DNA of 64,000 nucleotides from DATFQI01 sp963816955 (GTDB lineage Bacteria; Actinomycetota; Thermoleophilia; Solirubrobacterales; Solirubrobacteraceae): contig CAWFME010000005.1 of the NCBI GenBank assembly GCA_963816955.1, forward strand, positions 620,001-684,000, read 5' to 3'. Below the pieces are notes generated by a model. That model did no database searches. It was not told the origin of the DNA and saw only the letters and a list, made by a program, of their open reading frames with translations. The first letter of the stretch is position 1; the number at the start of each line of letters is the position of its first letter. Shown one piece after another: positions 8,432 to 15,935 of the stretch. The translations under genes and the position numbers were made by a program.

Positions 8432-8908
8432 ATGGCGCCCCAGCTCTGGCTGCTGAGGCACGGCGAGGCCGTGCCGCACGACTCGAAGCCCGATCAGGAG
8501 CGAGAGCTGACGGCCCGCGGCGAACGACAGGCGCTCGCCGCGGGCTCGGCGCTCGCGCGGCTCGGCGCCGAGTTCGCCGCCTGCTACGCGAGCCCGAAGG
8601 TGCGCGCGCGGCAGACGGCCGAGCTCGCGTGCCGCCCGCTGGGGATCGAGCCGGTCGTCGAGGAGTCGCTGGCGGAGGGGTTCGACCGCGACGACGCGCT
8701 CACGCTGCTGCGCGCCCACGGCGACGACGGGCGCGTGCTCGTCGTCGGCCACGAGCCCGACTTCTCCCAGGTCGTGCACGACCTCACGGGCGGCCGCGTG
8801 GACTTCAAGAAGGGCGCGATCGCCGCCGTGCGCGAGGAGCGCGGGTCCGGGGAGCTGGTCGTCCTGCTGCGCCCGCGCGAGCTCGAGACGATCGCGCTCA
8901 ACTCCTAG
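8432..8908 (+). CDS. SixA-like histidine phosphatase
   Basis: A phosphoglycerate-mutase-fold phosphatase of 158 residues. The catalytic RHG motif is near the N-terminus (LWLLRHGEAVPHDS), the second Arg is in YASPKVRARQTAEL, and the second catalytic His is in VLVVGHEPDFSQV. Length and the LRHGEA start match the SixA branch, which dephosphorylates phosphohistidine in proteins; other small-molecule substrates are possible. Its stop overlaps the stop of the convergent M20 peptidase gene by four bases. Confidence 0.88.
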   Translation: MAPQLWLLRHGEAVPHDSKPDQERELTARGERQALAAGSALARLGAEFAACYASPKVRARQTAELACRPLGIEPVVEESLAEGFDRDDALTLLRAHGDDGRVLVVGHEPDFSQVVHDLTGGRVDFKKGAIAAVREERGSGELVVLLRPRELETIALNS

Positions 8909-10032
8909 CCCAGCGCGCCGGCGATCATCGCCAGCGCGACCTCGGCGCGGCTCGCGAGCGACGCCTCGAGCACGTACTCGTCCGGGTTGTGGGCCGCGCC
9001 GCCGCGCGGGCCGAGGCCGTCGACCGTCACCGGGACGGCCGCGGCGACGTGGCTGGCGTCGCTCGCGCCGCCGCGCGCCCGCGGCACGATCGGGCGCCCG
9101 AGCGCCGCCGACGCGCGCTCGAGCAGCCCCGCGGTCGCCTCCTCGGAGTGCATGCCGGGCCAGCGCCGGATCAGCTCGGCCTCCAGCCGCACGCCCTGGT
9201 GCTCGTCCGGGACCGCGGCCAGCACGGCCTCGATCGCGTCGATCTCGTCCGCGCGCAGGTCGCAGTAGAGCTCGCCCCGGCCGGGGACGACGTTGAACGC
9301 CTCGCCCGCGTGCAGGACCGTCGGGACCGCGGTCAGGTGCGCCGCCCCCTCGGGGTCGTGGGCGGCCGCCACCGCGCGCGCCGCCTCGCCGAGCGCGAGC
9401 AGCGCGTTGCGCCCGCGGTCGGGCGCGGAGCCGGAGTGCGCCGAGCGCCCGTGGGCGACGACCTTGATCGTCCCGGCCGCCTTGCGGCGCACGACGACGC
9501 CGTCGTCGCCGTCCGGCGTGCGCTCGCCGCCCTCGAAGCACAGGCACGCGTCCCAGCCGGCGAAGCGGCCGACGTGCGCGAGCGGGCCCTTGCGCCACTC
9601 CTCGTCGCAGACGACGAGCAGCGCGACCTCGGCGTAGTCCTCCGGCCGGCGGGCGAGCACGCGCATCGCGCCCAGCGAGAGCACGACGCCGCCCTTCATG
9701 TCCACGCTGCCCGAGCCGACGAGCTTCTCCCCCTCGCGCGTGAGCGGCCGGTGGTCGGCGTGCGCGACGACCGTGTCGAGGTGGCCGAGCAGCAGGATCC
9801 GCTGGCTGCCGGTGCCGGTCAGCCGCGCCAGCAGGTCGGGGGCGTGGTCGGGGCTGGAGCACGGGATGCGCTCGATCTGCGCCTCGTCGGGCAGCAGCGC
9901 GGCGCACACCGACGCGCACTCCTCCGCGCCGTGCACGTCGCCCGACGGCGAGGAGACCGCCACGAGCGCCTCGAGCTCGCGCACCGCGCGGCGCGCGATC
10001 TCCGCGGCTCCCTCCTGCACCCATGCGTCCAT
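8905..10032 (-). CDS. M20 family metallopeptidase
   Basis: Zinc-dependent aminoacylase/carboxypeptidase-type hydrolase of 375 residues, cytoplasmic. Metal ligands and catalytic residues are visible: His in LLLGHLDTVVAH, Asp in VGSGSVDMKGG, Glu-Glu in VVCDEEWRKGP, Asp in CLCFEGGERTPDGDD region and the late His in GGAAHNPDEYV. The dimerisation domain lies in the middle (GTIKVVAHGRSAHSGSAPD). ATG 10032 opens a plausible N-terminal helix. It diverges from the Fpg-type glycosylase gene with 28 bases between starts. The exact substrate is not inferable. Confidence 0.9.
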   Translation of the reverse strand: MDAWVQEGAAEIARRAVRELEALVAVSSPSGDVHGAEECASVCAALLPDEAQIERIPCSSPDHAPDLLARLTGTGSQRILLLGHLDTVVAHADHRPLTREGEKLVGSGSVDMKGGVVLSLGAMRVLARRPEDYAEVALLVVCDEEWRKGPLAHVGRFAGWDACLCFEGGERTPDGDDGVVVRRKAAGTIKVVAHGRSAHSGSAPDRGRNALLALGEAARAVAAAHDPEGAAHLTAVPTVLHAGEAFNVVPGRGELYCDLRADEIDAIEAVLAAVPDEHQGVRLEAELIRRWPGMHSEEATAGLLERASAALGRPIVPRARGGASDASHVAAAVPVTVDGLGPRGGAAHNPDEYVLEASLASRAEVALAMIAGALG

Positions 10033-10047
10033 GCACCCGCAAGCTAC

Positions 10048-10053
10048 TAGCCT
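10048..10053 (+). promoter_or_regulatory. -10 box (TAGCCT) for the DNA glycosylase
   Basis: TAGCCT lies 7 bases before GTG 10061, so transcription would begin at or next to the start codon. Confidence 0.5.
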
Positions 10054-10060
10054 CCGAAGG

Positions 10061-10918
10061 GTGCCCGAGCTGCCCGAGATGGAGATCACCGCCCGCCGGC
10101 TCGGCGCCGCGCTCCCGGGCCTTGAGATCGAGTCGGTGATGACGCCCGGCCTGAACGTGCTCAAGACGTTCGACCCGCCGCTGCACGCCGCCGACGGCGC
10201 GACGTTCACCGGCGTGCGCCGCAAGGGCAAGCTGCTGCTGCTCGACATCGAGACCGGCGCCGGAGAGCCGCTGACGTTCCTCACGCACCTGATGAGCGCC
10301 GGCCGGCTGCAGTGGTTCGACAAGCGCGGGTCGATGAAGGACCGCACATCGCGGGTGCTCTGGCGGCTGCCCGAGAGCCGCGAGCTGCGGCTGCGCGAGT
10401 TCGGCACCCGGCAGGCGGCGTGGATCAAGCTGCTGCGCCCGGCCGCCGTCGACGCCGACGAGCAGCTGCGGACTCTCGGCCCCGAGGCGTGGCCGGACCC
10501 GCCGGACCTCGGCGCCCTGCTGAAGTCCAACCGGCCCCTGCACTCGCTGCTGCGCGATCAGCAGGTGATCGCCGGGATCGGCCGCACCTGGGTCGACGAG
10601 ATCCTCCAGGCCGCCAAGCTGTCCCCGTTCAAGCGCGGCGACGACCTCTCCGAGGAGGAGGCCGCGGACCTGCGCGAGGCGATGGTCTCCGAGCTCGGCC
10701 GCGTGATCGACCACTACGAGGCCGCCGTGCAGCTCCCGCTGCCGGAGAAGTTCCCGAAGCCGACCCGCGTCCACGCCCACCAGGGCGAGCCGTGTCCGCG
10801 CTGCGGCACGACGCTCGAGGCGGTCTTCTACGAGGACTACGTGATGAGCTACTGCCCGCAATGCCAGACGGAGGGCCGCGTCCTCAAGGACCGCCGGCTC
10901 TCCCGCCTGCTCAAGTGA
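10061..10918 (+). CDS. mutM: Formamidopyrimidine-DNA glycosylase family protein
   Basis: Base-excision repair enzyme removing oxidised purines or pyrimidines and nicking the abasic site. The GTG start gives (M)PELPEMEITARRL; after Met removal Pro is the N-terminal catalytic nucleophile and Glu the acid. A conserved Lys is in VRRKGKLLLLD. The H2TH region is around LLRDQQVIAGIGRTWVDEIL, with the C-terminal zinc finger Cys-x2-Cys ... Cys-x2-Cys in CPRCGTTLEAVF and SYCPQCQTEG. At 285 residues it has family-typical length. Whether it is an Fpg (8-oxoG) or Nei-like enzyme is not certain. A leaderless-type -10 box precedes it. The peroxiredoxin gene follows 14 bases after its stop. Confidence 0.9.
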   Translation: MPELPEMEITARRLGAALPGLEIESVMTPGLNVLKTFDPPLHAADGATFTGVRRKGKLLLLDIETGAGEPLTFLTHLMSAGRLQWFDKRGSMKDRTSRVLWRLPESRELRLREFGTRQAAWIKLLRPAAVDADEQLRTLGPEAWPDPPDLGALLKSNRPLHSLLRDQQVIAGIGRTWVDEILQAAKLSPFKRGDDLSEEEAADLREAMVSELGRVIDHYEAAVQLPLPEKFPKPTRVHAHQGEPCPRCGTTLEAVFYEDYVMSYCPQCQTEGRVLKDRRLSRLLK

Positions 10919-10932
10919 CCAAGGAGGACCAC

Positions 10933-11403
10933 ATGATCGAGGAAGGCGCCGGGGCCCCGGACTTCACGCTCCCCGACCAGGACGGCGAGGACGTCACGCT
11001 CTCCGACCTGCGCGGGCGGCCCGTGGTCCTCTACTTCTACCCCAAGGCGGACACGCCCGGGTGCACGACCCAGGCGTGCGCGATCCGCGATCACGCCGCG
11101 GACTACGAGGCCACCGGCGCGGTCGTGCTCGGCGTCTCGCCCGACCCGGTCGCGGCGGTCAAGAAGTTCCACGGCGGCCAGTCGCTGAACTTCACGCTGC
11201 TCGCCGACGAGGACCACGCGGTCTGCGAGCTCTACGGCGTCTGGGCGGAGAAGACGAACTACGGCCGCACGTACTGGGGCGCGCAGCGCTCGACCTTCAT
11301 CATCGACCCCGAGGGGACCGTCGCCAAGGTGTTCCCGAAGGTCTCGCCCAAGACCCATGACGAGGTCGTGCTCGAGGCGCTGGGCGAGCTCAGCGCCGCC
11401 TGA
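10933..11403 (+). CDS. bcp: Thiol peroxidase of the PrxQ/BCP type
   Basis: Reduces hydrogen and organic peroxides with thiol cofactors. It is 156 residues with the peroxidatic and resolving Cys five apart in ADTPGCTTQACAIRD, the arrangement of atypical 2-Cys PrxQ. Other family blocks are APDFTLPDQDG, VVLYFYPKADTPGC and RSTFIIDPEG. A near-perfect ribosome binding site (AAGGAGG, 10921-10927) precedes ATG 10933. It directly follows the oxidative-damage DNA glycosylase gene, so co-transcription in an oxidative-stress unit is plausible. Confidence 0.93.
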   Translation: MIEEGAGAPDFTLPDQDGEDVTLSDLRGRPVVLYFYPKADTPGCTTQACAIRDHAADYEATGAVVLGVSPDPVAAVKKFHGGQSLNFTLLADEDHAVCELYGVWAEKTNYGRTYWGAQRSTFIIDPEGTVAKVFPKVSPKTHDEVVLEALGELSAA

Positions 11404-11417
11404 CGCTGCTACCCCTT

Positions 11418-11867
11418 ATGGGGGTGACCGCCTGGGCGGAAGACCTCCTGCTCGGCGGCGGCTACGTGCTGCTCGCCGCGCTGATCCTGCTCGAGAACCT
11501 GTTCCCGCCGATCCCATCGGAGCTGCTGCTGCCGCTCGCGGGCTCGCGGGTGGCCTCGGGTGACTTCGACTACCTCGCCGCCGTCGCGGCGGCGACGGTC
11601 GGGTCCGTGGCCGGCGCGCTGATCCTCTACGCGCTCGGGCGCCTCGGCGGGCGGCCGCTGCTGCTGCGCCACGGGCGGATCCTGCGCCTCGACGAGCGCC
11701 GTCTCGATCGCGCCGACGACTGGTTCGACGCCCACGGGCCGAAGCTCGTGCTGCTCGGCCGGCTGGTGCCGGGCGTGCGCAGCGTGGTCTCCGTGCCCGC
11801 CGGGCTCAGCGAGATGCCGGTCGCGCGCTTCGTCGCGCTCACTGCGCTTGGCACCGCGTACCGTTGA
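11418..11867 (+). CDS. DedA family membrane protein, C-terminally short
   Basis: DedA/SNARE-associated proteins are lipid-carrier flippases of the inner membrane. The 149 residues hold the N-terminal family block ENLFPPIPSELLLPLAGS, the helix AATVGSVAGALILYALGRLGG and the signature LVLLGRLVPGVRSVVSVPAG. The sequence stops right after FVALTALGTA, where relatives (usually about 200 residues) continue for one or two more transmembrane helices. The next gene starts 4 bases later, so no lost tail is visible nearby. The product may be a shortened but functional form or a decayed copy. Confidence 0.8.
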   Translation: MGVTAWAEDLLLGGGYVLLAALILLENLFPPIPSELLLPLAGSRVASGDFDYLAAVAAATVGSVAGALILYALGRLGGRPLLLRHGRILRLDERRLDRADDWFDAHGPKLVLLGRLVPGVRSVVSVPAGLSEMPVARFVALTALGTAYR

Positions 11868-11871
11868 CCTT

Positions 11872-12864
11872 GTGCCCCCGCCCCCGGCCTCGATCGGCGA
11901 CTCCTTCAGCGCCTTCTTCGACGCGATCGGCGACTTCGCGGGCAACCTGGCCGACGTCCGCTGGGGCGCGCTGCTCATCGGCCTGGCCGCGTTCGCGACC
12001 TACCTGAGCCTGCGCGCCCGCGCCTCGTTCAACATCCTCCGCGCGGCCTACCCCGAGGAGCGGATCCGCTTCCGCAACGTCTGGGGCGCCTACATGGCGG
12101 GCTACGGCTTCAACAGCGTCGTGCCCGCCCGCGGCGGCGACGTCGTGCGGCTGTTCCTCACGAAGACCTCGGTGCCGCGCTCGAGCTATCCGGCGGTGGC
12201 GGCCGCCTTCTCGGTCGAGTTCATCTTCGACCTCACGATCGCGGTGCCGGTGCTGGGCTTCGCCTTCACCCAGGGCGTCTTCCCCAAGCCGCCGGACTTC
12301 TCCAAGCTGCCGGCGTTCGACCTGGCGTTCTTCGCGTCGCACCCGCGCTTCACGCTGTTCCTGCTGACCGCGCTGGCGATCGCGGTGCTCGTCGCGTTCG
12401 CGCTGCTGTCCGCGCGCGTGCGCGCGTTCTGGGCGCGCGTGCGCCAGGGCCTGACGATCGTCTTCGACCGCCGCCGCTACGTCCGCGAGGTGTGGCTCGT
12501 CCAGCTCGGCGGCTGGTGCTTCCGCTTCCTCGCGTTCTGGATGCTGCTCGAGGCGTTCAACGTCGGCGGCTCCGTGCGCAACGTGCTGCTCGTGCTCGGC
12601 GTCAACGCGGTCGCCGCGCTCGTGCCCTTCACCCCCGGCGGCGCCGGCGTCCAGCAGGCGCTGCTGGCCAAGGTGTTCGCCGGCACCGCGGCCGGCGCGA
12701 CGGTCGCCGCCTACTCCGTCGGGCAGCAGATCGCGATCGCGGCGCTGACGTTCGGGATCGGCCTGCTGGCCGTCGTGCGGATCTTCCGCTTCCGCTCGTT
12801 CAAGGAGGTGATCGCGAGCGGTCGCGCCGCCCGCGACAGCGAGGAGACCGCGAGCGTCAGCTGA
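11872..12864 (+). CDS. UPF0104/lysylphosphatidylglycerol synthase transmembrane-domain protein
   Basis: A 330-residue polytopic membrane protein of the YbhN/UPF0104 (flippase-like) family. Blocks typical of the family are AAYPEERIRFRNVWGAYMAG, VVPARGGDVVRLFLTK, FSVEFIFDLTIAVPVLG and LVPFTPGGAGVQQALLAKV. There is no cytoplasmic aminoacyl-transferase domain, so it is a stand-alone membrane part. The GTG at 11872 is chosen; a TTG at 11848 in the same frame would overlap the DedA gene. It follows the DedA-type gene by 4 bases, so lipid or lipid-carrier transport is an inferred common theme. Its stop overlaps the convergent small gene by 8 bases. Confidence 0.85.
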   Translation: MPPPPASIGDSFSAFFDAIGDFAGNLADVRWGALLIGLAAFATYLSLRARASFNILRAAYPEERIRFRNVWGAYMAGYGFNSVVPARGGDVVRLFLTKTSVPRSSYPAVAAAFSVEFIFDLTIAVPVLGFAFTQGVFPKPPDFSKLPAFDLAFFASHPRFTLFLLTALAIAVLVAFALLSARVRAFWARVRQGLTIVFDRRRYVREVWLVQLGGWCFRFLAFWMLLEAFNVGGSVRNVLLVLGVNAVAALVPFTPGGAGVQQALLAKVFAGTAAGATVAAYSVGQQIAIAALTFGIGLLAVVRIFRFRSFKEVIASGRAARDSEETASVS

Positions 12865-13120
12865 GGCCCTGGCGCGCCTCGCGCACCAGCGTGACCGCCT
12901 CGGGGAAGACGGTCGCCATCACCTGGCGGATCTGCTGGGCCTGCTGCTCGGGCGTGCCCTGGACGTTGACGCGGTCGATCGCGGCCACCGTCATGTCGAC
13001 GGCGAGCTTGATGGCGTTGTCGGCCCAAGCGAGGCTCTGGGCGCCCTGCATCTGCTCGGCCATCTCCTGAAGGCGCTTCTGGAGATCAGGATCGTTGAAG
13101 AAACCGCCGAAGCCTTCCAT
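12857..13120 (-). CDS. Small hypothetical protein (87 aa)
   Basis: I do not recognise a family. It begins MEGFGGFFNDPDLQKRLQEM, then helical LAWADNAIKLAVDMTVAAID and EQQAQQIRQVMATVFPEAVT, so it is probably a small helical soluble protein. It overlaps the C-terminal coding end of the upstream minus-strand membrane protein by 130 bases in another frame. A TACGCT box 8 bases before its ATG suggests its own leaderless transcript. The coherent acidic/helical composition supports it over the overlapping frame there. Confidence 0.55.
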   Translation of the reverse strand: MEGFGGFFNDPDLQKRLQEMAEQMQGAQSLAWADNAIKLAVDMTVAAIDRVNVQGTPEQQAQQIRQVMATVFPEAVTLVREARQGLS

Positions 13121-14181
13121 GCACGAGAGCGTACCGCGTGCCGATCGGGGGCCGGCTCGCCCGCGTCCTCGCGCTCCCAGCGGGCGACGGTGCGCCGCAG
13201 GGTGAGGTAGGCGACGGCGCCCGGGACGATCGGCAGCCAGAAGACGAACCCGCGGTAGCCGAGCACGGCCAGCAGCGCGAGCTCGGGCTCGACGCCGAAG
13301 GCGATCAGCGCGCCGACCATGCCGCCGTCGACCCCGCCGACGCCGCCGGGGAGCGGCAGCAGGTTGGCGAGCATGCCGACGAAGAAGGCCACCGCCAGCA
13401 CGGCGGCGGAGGGCGCGTCGCCGAAGGCCTCGAAGCAGGCCCACAGCACGGCGATCTGGAAGCCCCACCACATCAGCGCGCCGAGCAGCGCCGGGTTGCC
13501 GCTGCGCAGCAGGTCGCGGGCGTCGCGCACGCCGCGCGCCACCGGGCCCACGAGGCGCCGCACGCGGCCCTCGCCCGGGGCGATGAACTGCGCGGCGGCG
13601 ACAAGCGCGATGGCCGCGCCGCCGAGGATCGCGGGCACGACCGTGATGGCGAACGAGCCGCCGCCGGGGAGGACGCCGGCGTAGAGCCCGAGGCCGCCGA
13701 GCAGCAGCACGCCCATGTAGACGCCGTAGAGCAGGACGTGGAAGGCGACGAGCCGCGCGGCGACGTCGGCGCGCTCCATCCCGGAGCGGCGCATCGCCCA
13801 CGCGGTCAGCGCGATGCCGCCCGCGCCGGCGCTGGCGAACAGCCGGGTGGCGGCGTTGGCGGCGAGGTTGATCTGCAGGCCGGCGCGCAGGCCGATCCGC
13901 CCGTGGCCGCCGCGGCCGGCGACGCCGGCGAAGAGGATCACGTGGCCGGCGAACGAGAGCACCGCGAACAGCGCGGCGAGGGCGAGCCAGCCATGGCTGC
14001 CGCCGTGCAGGCGGTCCCACGTCGACGAGAGGTCGGCGAAGGTCGGCGCCAGCAGCGCGAGCGAGATCACCAGCGCCGCCGCCGCCCCCACGAGGAGCAG
14101 TGCCTTGCGAGCAGAGACGCCACCGAGGGAGAGGGTGTCCTCGGCGGGCAATTCGGCGACAGAGGGGACGGCGACGGCCAT
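12991..14181 (-). CDS. UPF0104/lysylphosphatidylglycerol synthase transmembrane-domain protein
   Basis: A second UPF0104-type membrane protein, 396 residues from ATG 14181 (an alternative ATG lies at 14190). Family blocks are LRAGLQINLAANAATRLFAS, AGAGGIALTAWAMRRSGM, ARLVAFHVLLYGVYMGVLLL and MLANLLPLPGGVGGVDGGMV. After the last helix (VAYLTLRRTVARWERED) about 50 further codons read over the start of the 87-residue gene and look like an out-of-frame shadow (Arg/Ser-rich). The true C-terminus may therefore be elsewhere or have lost its stop. It is convergent with the other UPF0104 gene at 11872; both lack the LPG synthase catalytic domain. Confidence 0.8.
   Translation of the reverse strand: MAVAVPSVAELPAEDTLSLGGVSARKALLLVGAAAALVISLALLAPTFADLSSTWDRLHGGSHGWLALAALFAVLSFAGHVILFAGVAGRGGHGRIGLRAGLQINLAANAATRLFASAGAGGIALTAWAMRRSGMERADVAARLVAFHVLLYGVYMGVLLLGGLGLYAGVLPGGGSFAITVVPAILGGAAIALVAAAQFIAPGEGRVRRLVGPVARGVRDARDLLRSGNPALLGALMWWGFQIAVLWACFEAFGDAPSAAVLAVAFFVGMLANLLPLPGGVGGVDGGMVGALIAFGVEPELALLAVLGYRGFVFWLPIVPGAVAYLTLRRTVARWEREDAGEPAPDRHAVRSRAWKASAVSSTILISRSAFRRWPSRCRAPRASLGPTTPSSSPST
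13129..13134 (-). promoter_or_regulatory. -10 box (TACGCT) for the 87-residue gene
   Basis: On the minus strand TACGCT sits 8 bases before ATG 13120, inside the end of the upstream reading frame. Confidence 0.4.
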
Positions 14182-14255
14182 GTACCGCATACTCGCCGCC
14201 ACGGTTCGACGGCGCAGGCGTGGATCCCCCCCTCTGCACCGTGTGGCTAACCCGC

Positions 14256-14261
14256 CATAAT
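14256..14261 (+). promoter_or_regulatory. -10 box (CATAAT)
   Basis: CATAAT lies 8 bases before GTG 14270, with no ribosome binding site between. Confidence 0.45.
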
Positions 14262-14269
14262 CGCCCCCG

Positions 14270-14500
14270 GTGGCCCCCCGGACTCCCACTCAGCTCGCCA
14301 ACCGCCGCCGCGTCGAGGCCGTGATCGGCCTCGCGGCGCCCGCGCTCGACCTGGTGCTGTTCGCCGGCGAGCGCCTTTCGCGGGTGGCCGGCCGCAACGA
14401 CGTCGACCCCGAGCCGCCGCGCCTCGGCCGCCGCCCCGCGCGCACGCCGCTCGGCGGGCCGACCGCGGCCCCGACCGGCGCTCCGGACCGGCGCGGCTAG
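14270..14500 (+). CDS. Small hypothetical protein (76 aa)
   Basis: Not recognised. A 76-residue basic/proline-rich protein with one hydrophobic stretch (EAVIGLAAPALDLVLFAGERL) and a low-complexity tail (RRPARTPLGGPTAAPTGAPD). A good -10 box 8 bases before the GTG and the following gene's promoter immediately after its stop support a real transcription unit. It lies in the 330-base gap between two clear genes. Confidence is moderate because of its size and composition. Confidence 0.5.
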   Translation: MAPRTPTQLANRRRVEAVIGLAAPALDLVLFAGERLSRVAGRNDVDPEPPRLGRRPARTPLGGPTAAPTGAPDRRG

Positions 14501-14503
14501 CAT
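14498..14503 (+). promoter_or_regulatory. -10 box (TAGCAT)
   Basis: TAGCAT overlaps the preceding TAG stop and lies 10 bases before GTG 14514. Confidence 0.4.
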
Positions 14504-14513
14504 CTCGGACCCC

Positions 14514-15428
14514 GTGGCCCTGCCCGATTCCCCGCAGCAGCAGCTCGACTGGGAGGCGCGCCACCGCATGCGCGCCGCGCTCGCGGCCGCGATGGCCTCG
14601 ATCGGCGTCATCGCCGGCCAGGTCATCGAGCAGGCCGTGTACGCCGGCGCCCCGCCGCAGCCGCTGCTCGACGCGCTCCAGAAGCTCGAGGCGCCCGGCA
14701 CGGTGCTCGATCAGGAGGCCGGGCAGGTCGCGGTCGCCCGTTTCGTCGACGACCACGCGTTCGAGATCGTCGCCAGCCGCGCGGTCACCGCGATCGGCTA
14801 CTTCGCGCTCGCCTACGCCGTCACGTTCCTGGCCGCCGCCACGCGCGCCCGCAGGCCGCAGTTCGCGCGCTGGGCGTTCTACCTGCCGATCGTCGGCGGC
14901 GTGCTGCTCGGCGTCGCCTGGGTCGGCTGGGGGGTCGGCCTGATCGCCGACGCCCGCTCCCTGATCGACAGCCCGGGCACGATCGCCGAGGTGCAGGACA
15001 TCGGCGACGACGGGATCGGCCGCGTCAGCGGCGTGCTGCTGCAGCCGGCCGCCCTCGTGCTCACCGTCGGCATGGTGCTGGTGGCGCTCAACGCGATGCG
15101 CAGCGGCCTGCTGACCCGCTTCATGGGCATCCTCGGCATGATCGCCGCGGCGCTGATCGTGATCCAGTACGGCGCCGGCATCCCGCTCGTGCTGGCCTTC
15201 TGGCTCGGCTCCCTCGCCGTGCTGTTCGCCGGCCGCCGCCCCGGCGGCGACCCGCCCGCGTGGCGGACGGGCCAGGCCGAGCCGTGGCCGAGCATGCAGC
15301 AGGCCGCGAAGCCCCGCGAGGAGCAGGCCGATGACAAGGCCGAGGCGGCCCCCGCACCGGCGCCCGCGCGCGTGCCGGCGGGCGCGCACTCCGCCTCCGC
15401 CAAGCGCAAGCGCAAGCGCCGCGGCTAG
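14514..15428 (+). CDS. Hypothetical integral membrane protein (304 aa)
   Basis: Not assigned to a family with confidence; it resembles DUF4386-like multi-pass proteins. The N-terminus has a helix (ALAAAMASIGVIAGQVIEQA), then about five more hydrophobic segments (FALAYAVTFLAAATRA, FYLPIVGGVLLGVAWVGWGV, PAALVLTVGMVLVALNA, FMGILGMIAAALIVIQYG, PLVLAFWLGSLAVLFAG). The C-terminal 60 residues are cytoplasmic, Ala/Pro-rich and end in a Lys/Arg cluster (SAKRKRKRRG). It starts at GTG 14514 behind a leaderless-type -10 box. Function unknown. Confidence 0.75.
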   Translation: MALPDSPQQQLDWEARHRMRAALAAAMASIGVIAGQVIEQAVYAGAPPQPLLDALQKLEAPGTVLDQEAGQVAVARFVDDHAFEIVASRAVTAIGYFALAYAVTFLAAATRARRPQFARWAFYLPIVGGVLLGVAWVGWGVGLIADARSLIDSPGTIAEVQDIGDDGIGRVSGVLLQPAALVLTVGMVLVALNAMRSGLLTRFMGILGMIAAALIVIQYGAGIPLVLAFWLGSLAVLFAGRRPGGDPPAWRTGQAEPWPSMQQAAKPREEQADDKAEAAPAPAPARVPAGAHSASAKRKRKRRG

Positions 15429-15497
15429 CGACAGGCGCATCACTTCGCCGGACGGGGTATCACTCCCGCAGCACCTTTCTTCAAAGGGGGAGGAAAC

Positions 15498-15935
15498 ATG
15501 GCGGAAACGACCTCGGCACCTCAGGGAGGGGCAGCCGCGGACGACCGGCTCAGGGGCGTCGACTGGGAGGCGATCGAGAACTCCCCGGAGTTCCAGGAGC
15601 TCATCTCCAGGCGGCGCAAGTTCGTGCTGCCGGCGACGATCTTCTTCCTCGCGTACTACATGGCGTTCATCCTGCTCGCCGGGTACGCGGAGGACTTCAT
15701 GGCATCGTCGGTCTATGAGGGGCTGACCGTCGGCTACTGCCTGGCGCTCACGCAGTTCGTGATGGTGTTCGTGCTCGGGCTCATGTACCTGCGCAAGGCC
15801 GACCGCGAGTACGACCCGCTCGCCCAGCGGGTCGTGACGAAGGCCGGCGACGGCGACGGCGGCGAGGCCGGGCGCGCGGCGGAGAGCCGCTTCGCCCGGC
15901 GCGAGGAGACGGCACGCGGTGAGGTGACGTCATGA
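15498..15935 (+). CDS. DUF485 membrane protein, partner of ActP
   Basis: A 145-residue inner-membrane protein with two transmembrane helices (KFVLPATIFFLAYYMAFILLAGY region and GYCLALTQFVMVFVLGLMYL) and the DUF485 lead SPEFQELISRRRKFV. DUF485 (YjcH-like) proteins are encoded directly before acetate permease genes. Here its TGA overlaps the actP ATG by four bases. The C-terminal tail is charged and disordered. A clear ribosome binding site (GGGGGAGG) precedes ATG 15498. It heads the acetate-uptake operon. Confidence 0.93.
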   Translation: MAETTSAPQGGAAADDRLRGVDWEAIENSPEFQELISRRRKFVLPATIFFLAYYMAFILLAGYAEDFMASSVYEGLTVGYCLALTQFVMVFVLGLMYLRKADREYDPLAQRVVTKAGDGDGGEAGRAAESRFARREETARGEVTS

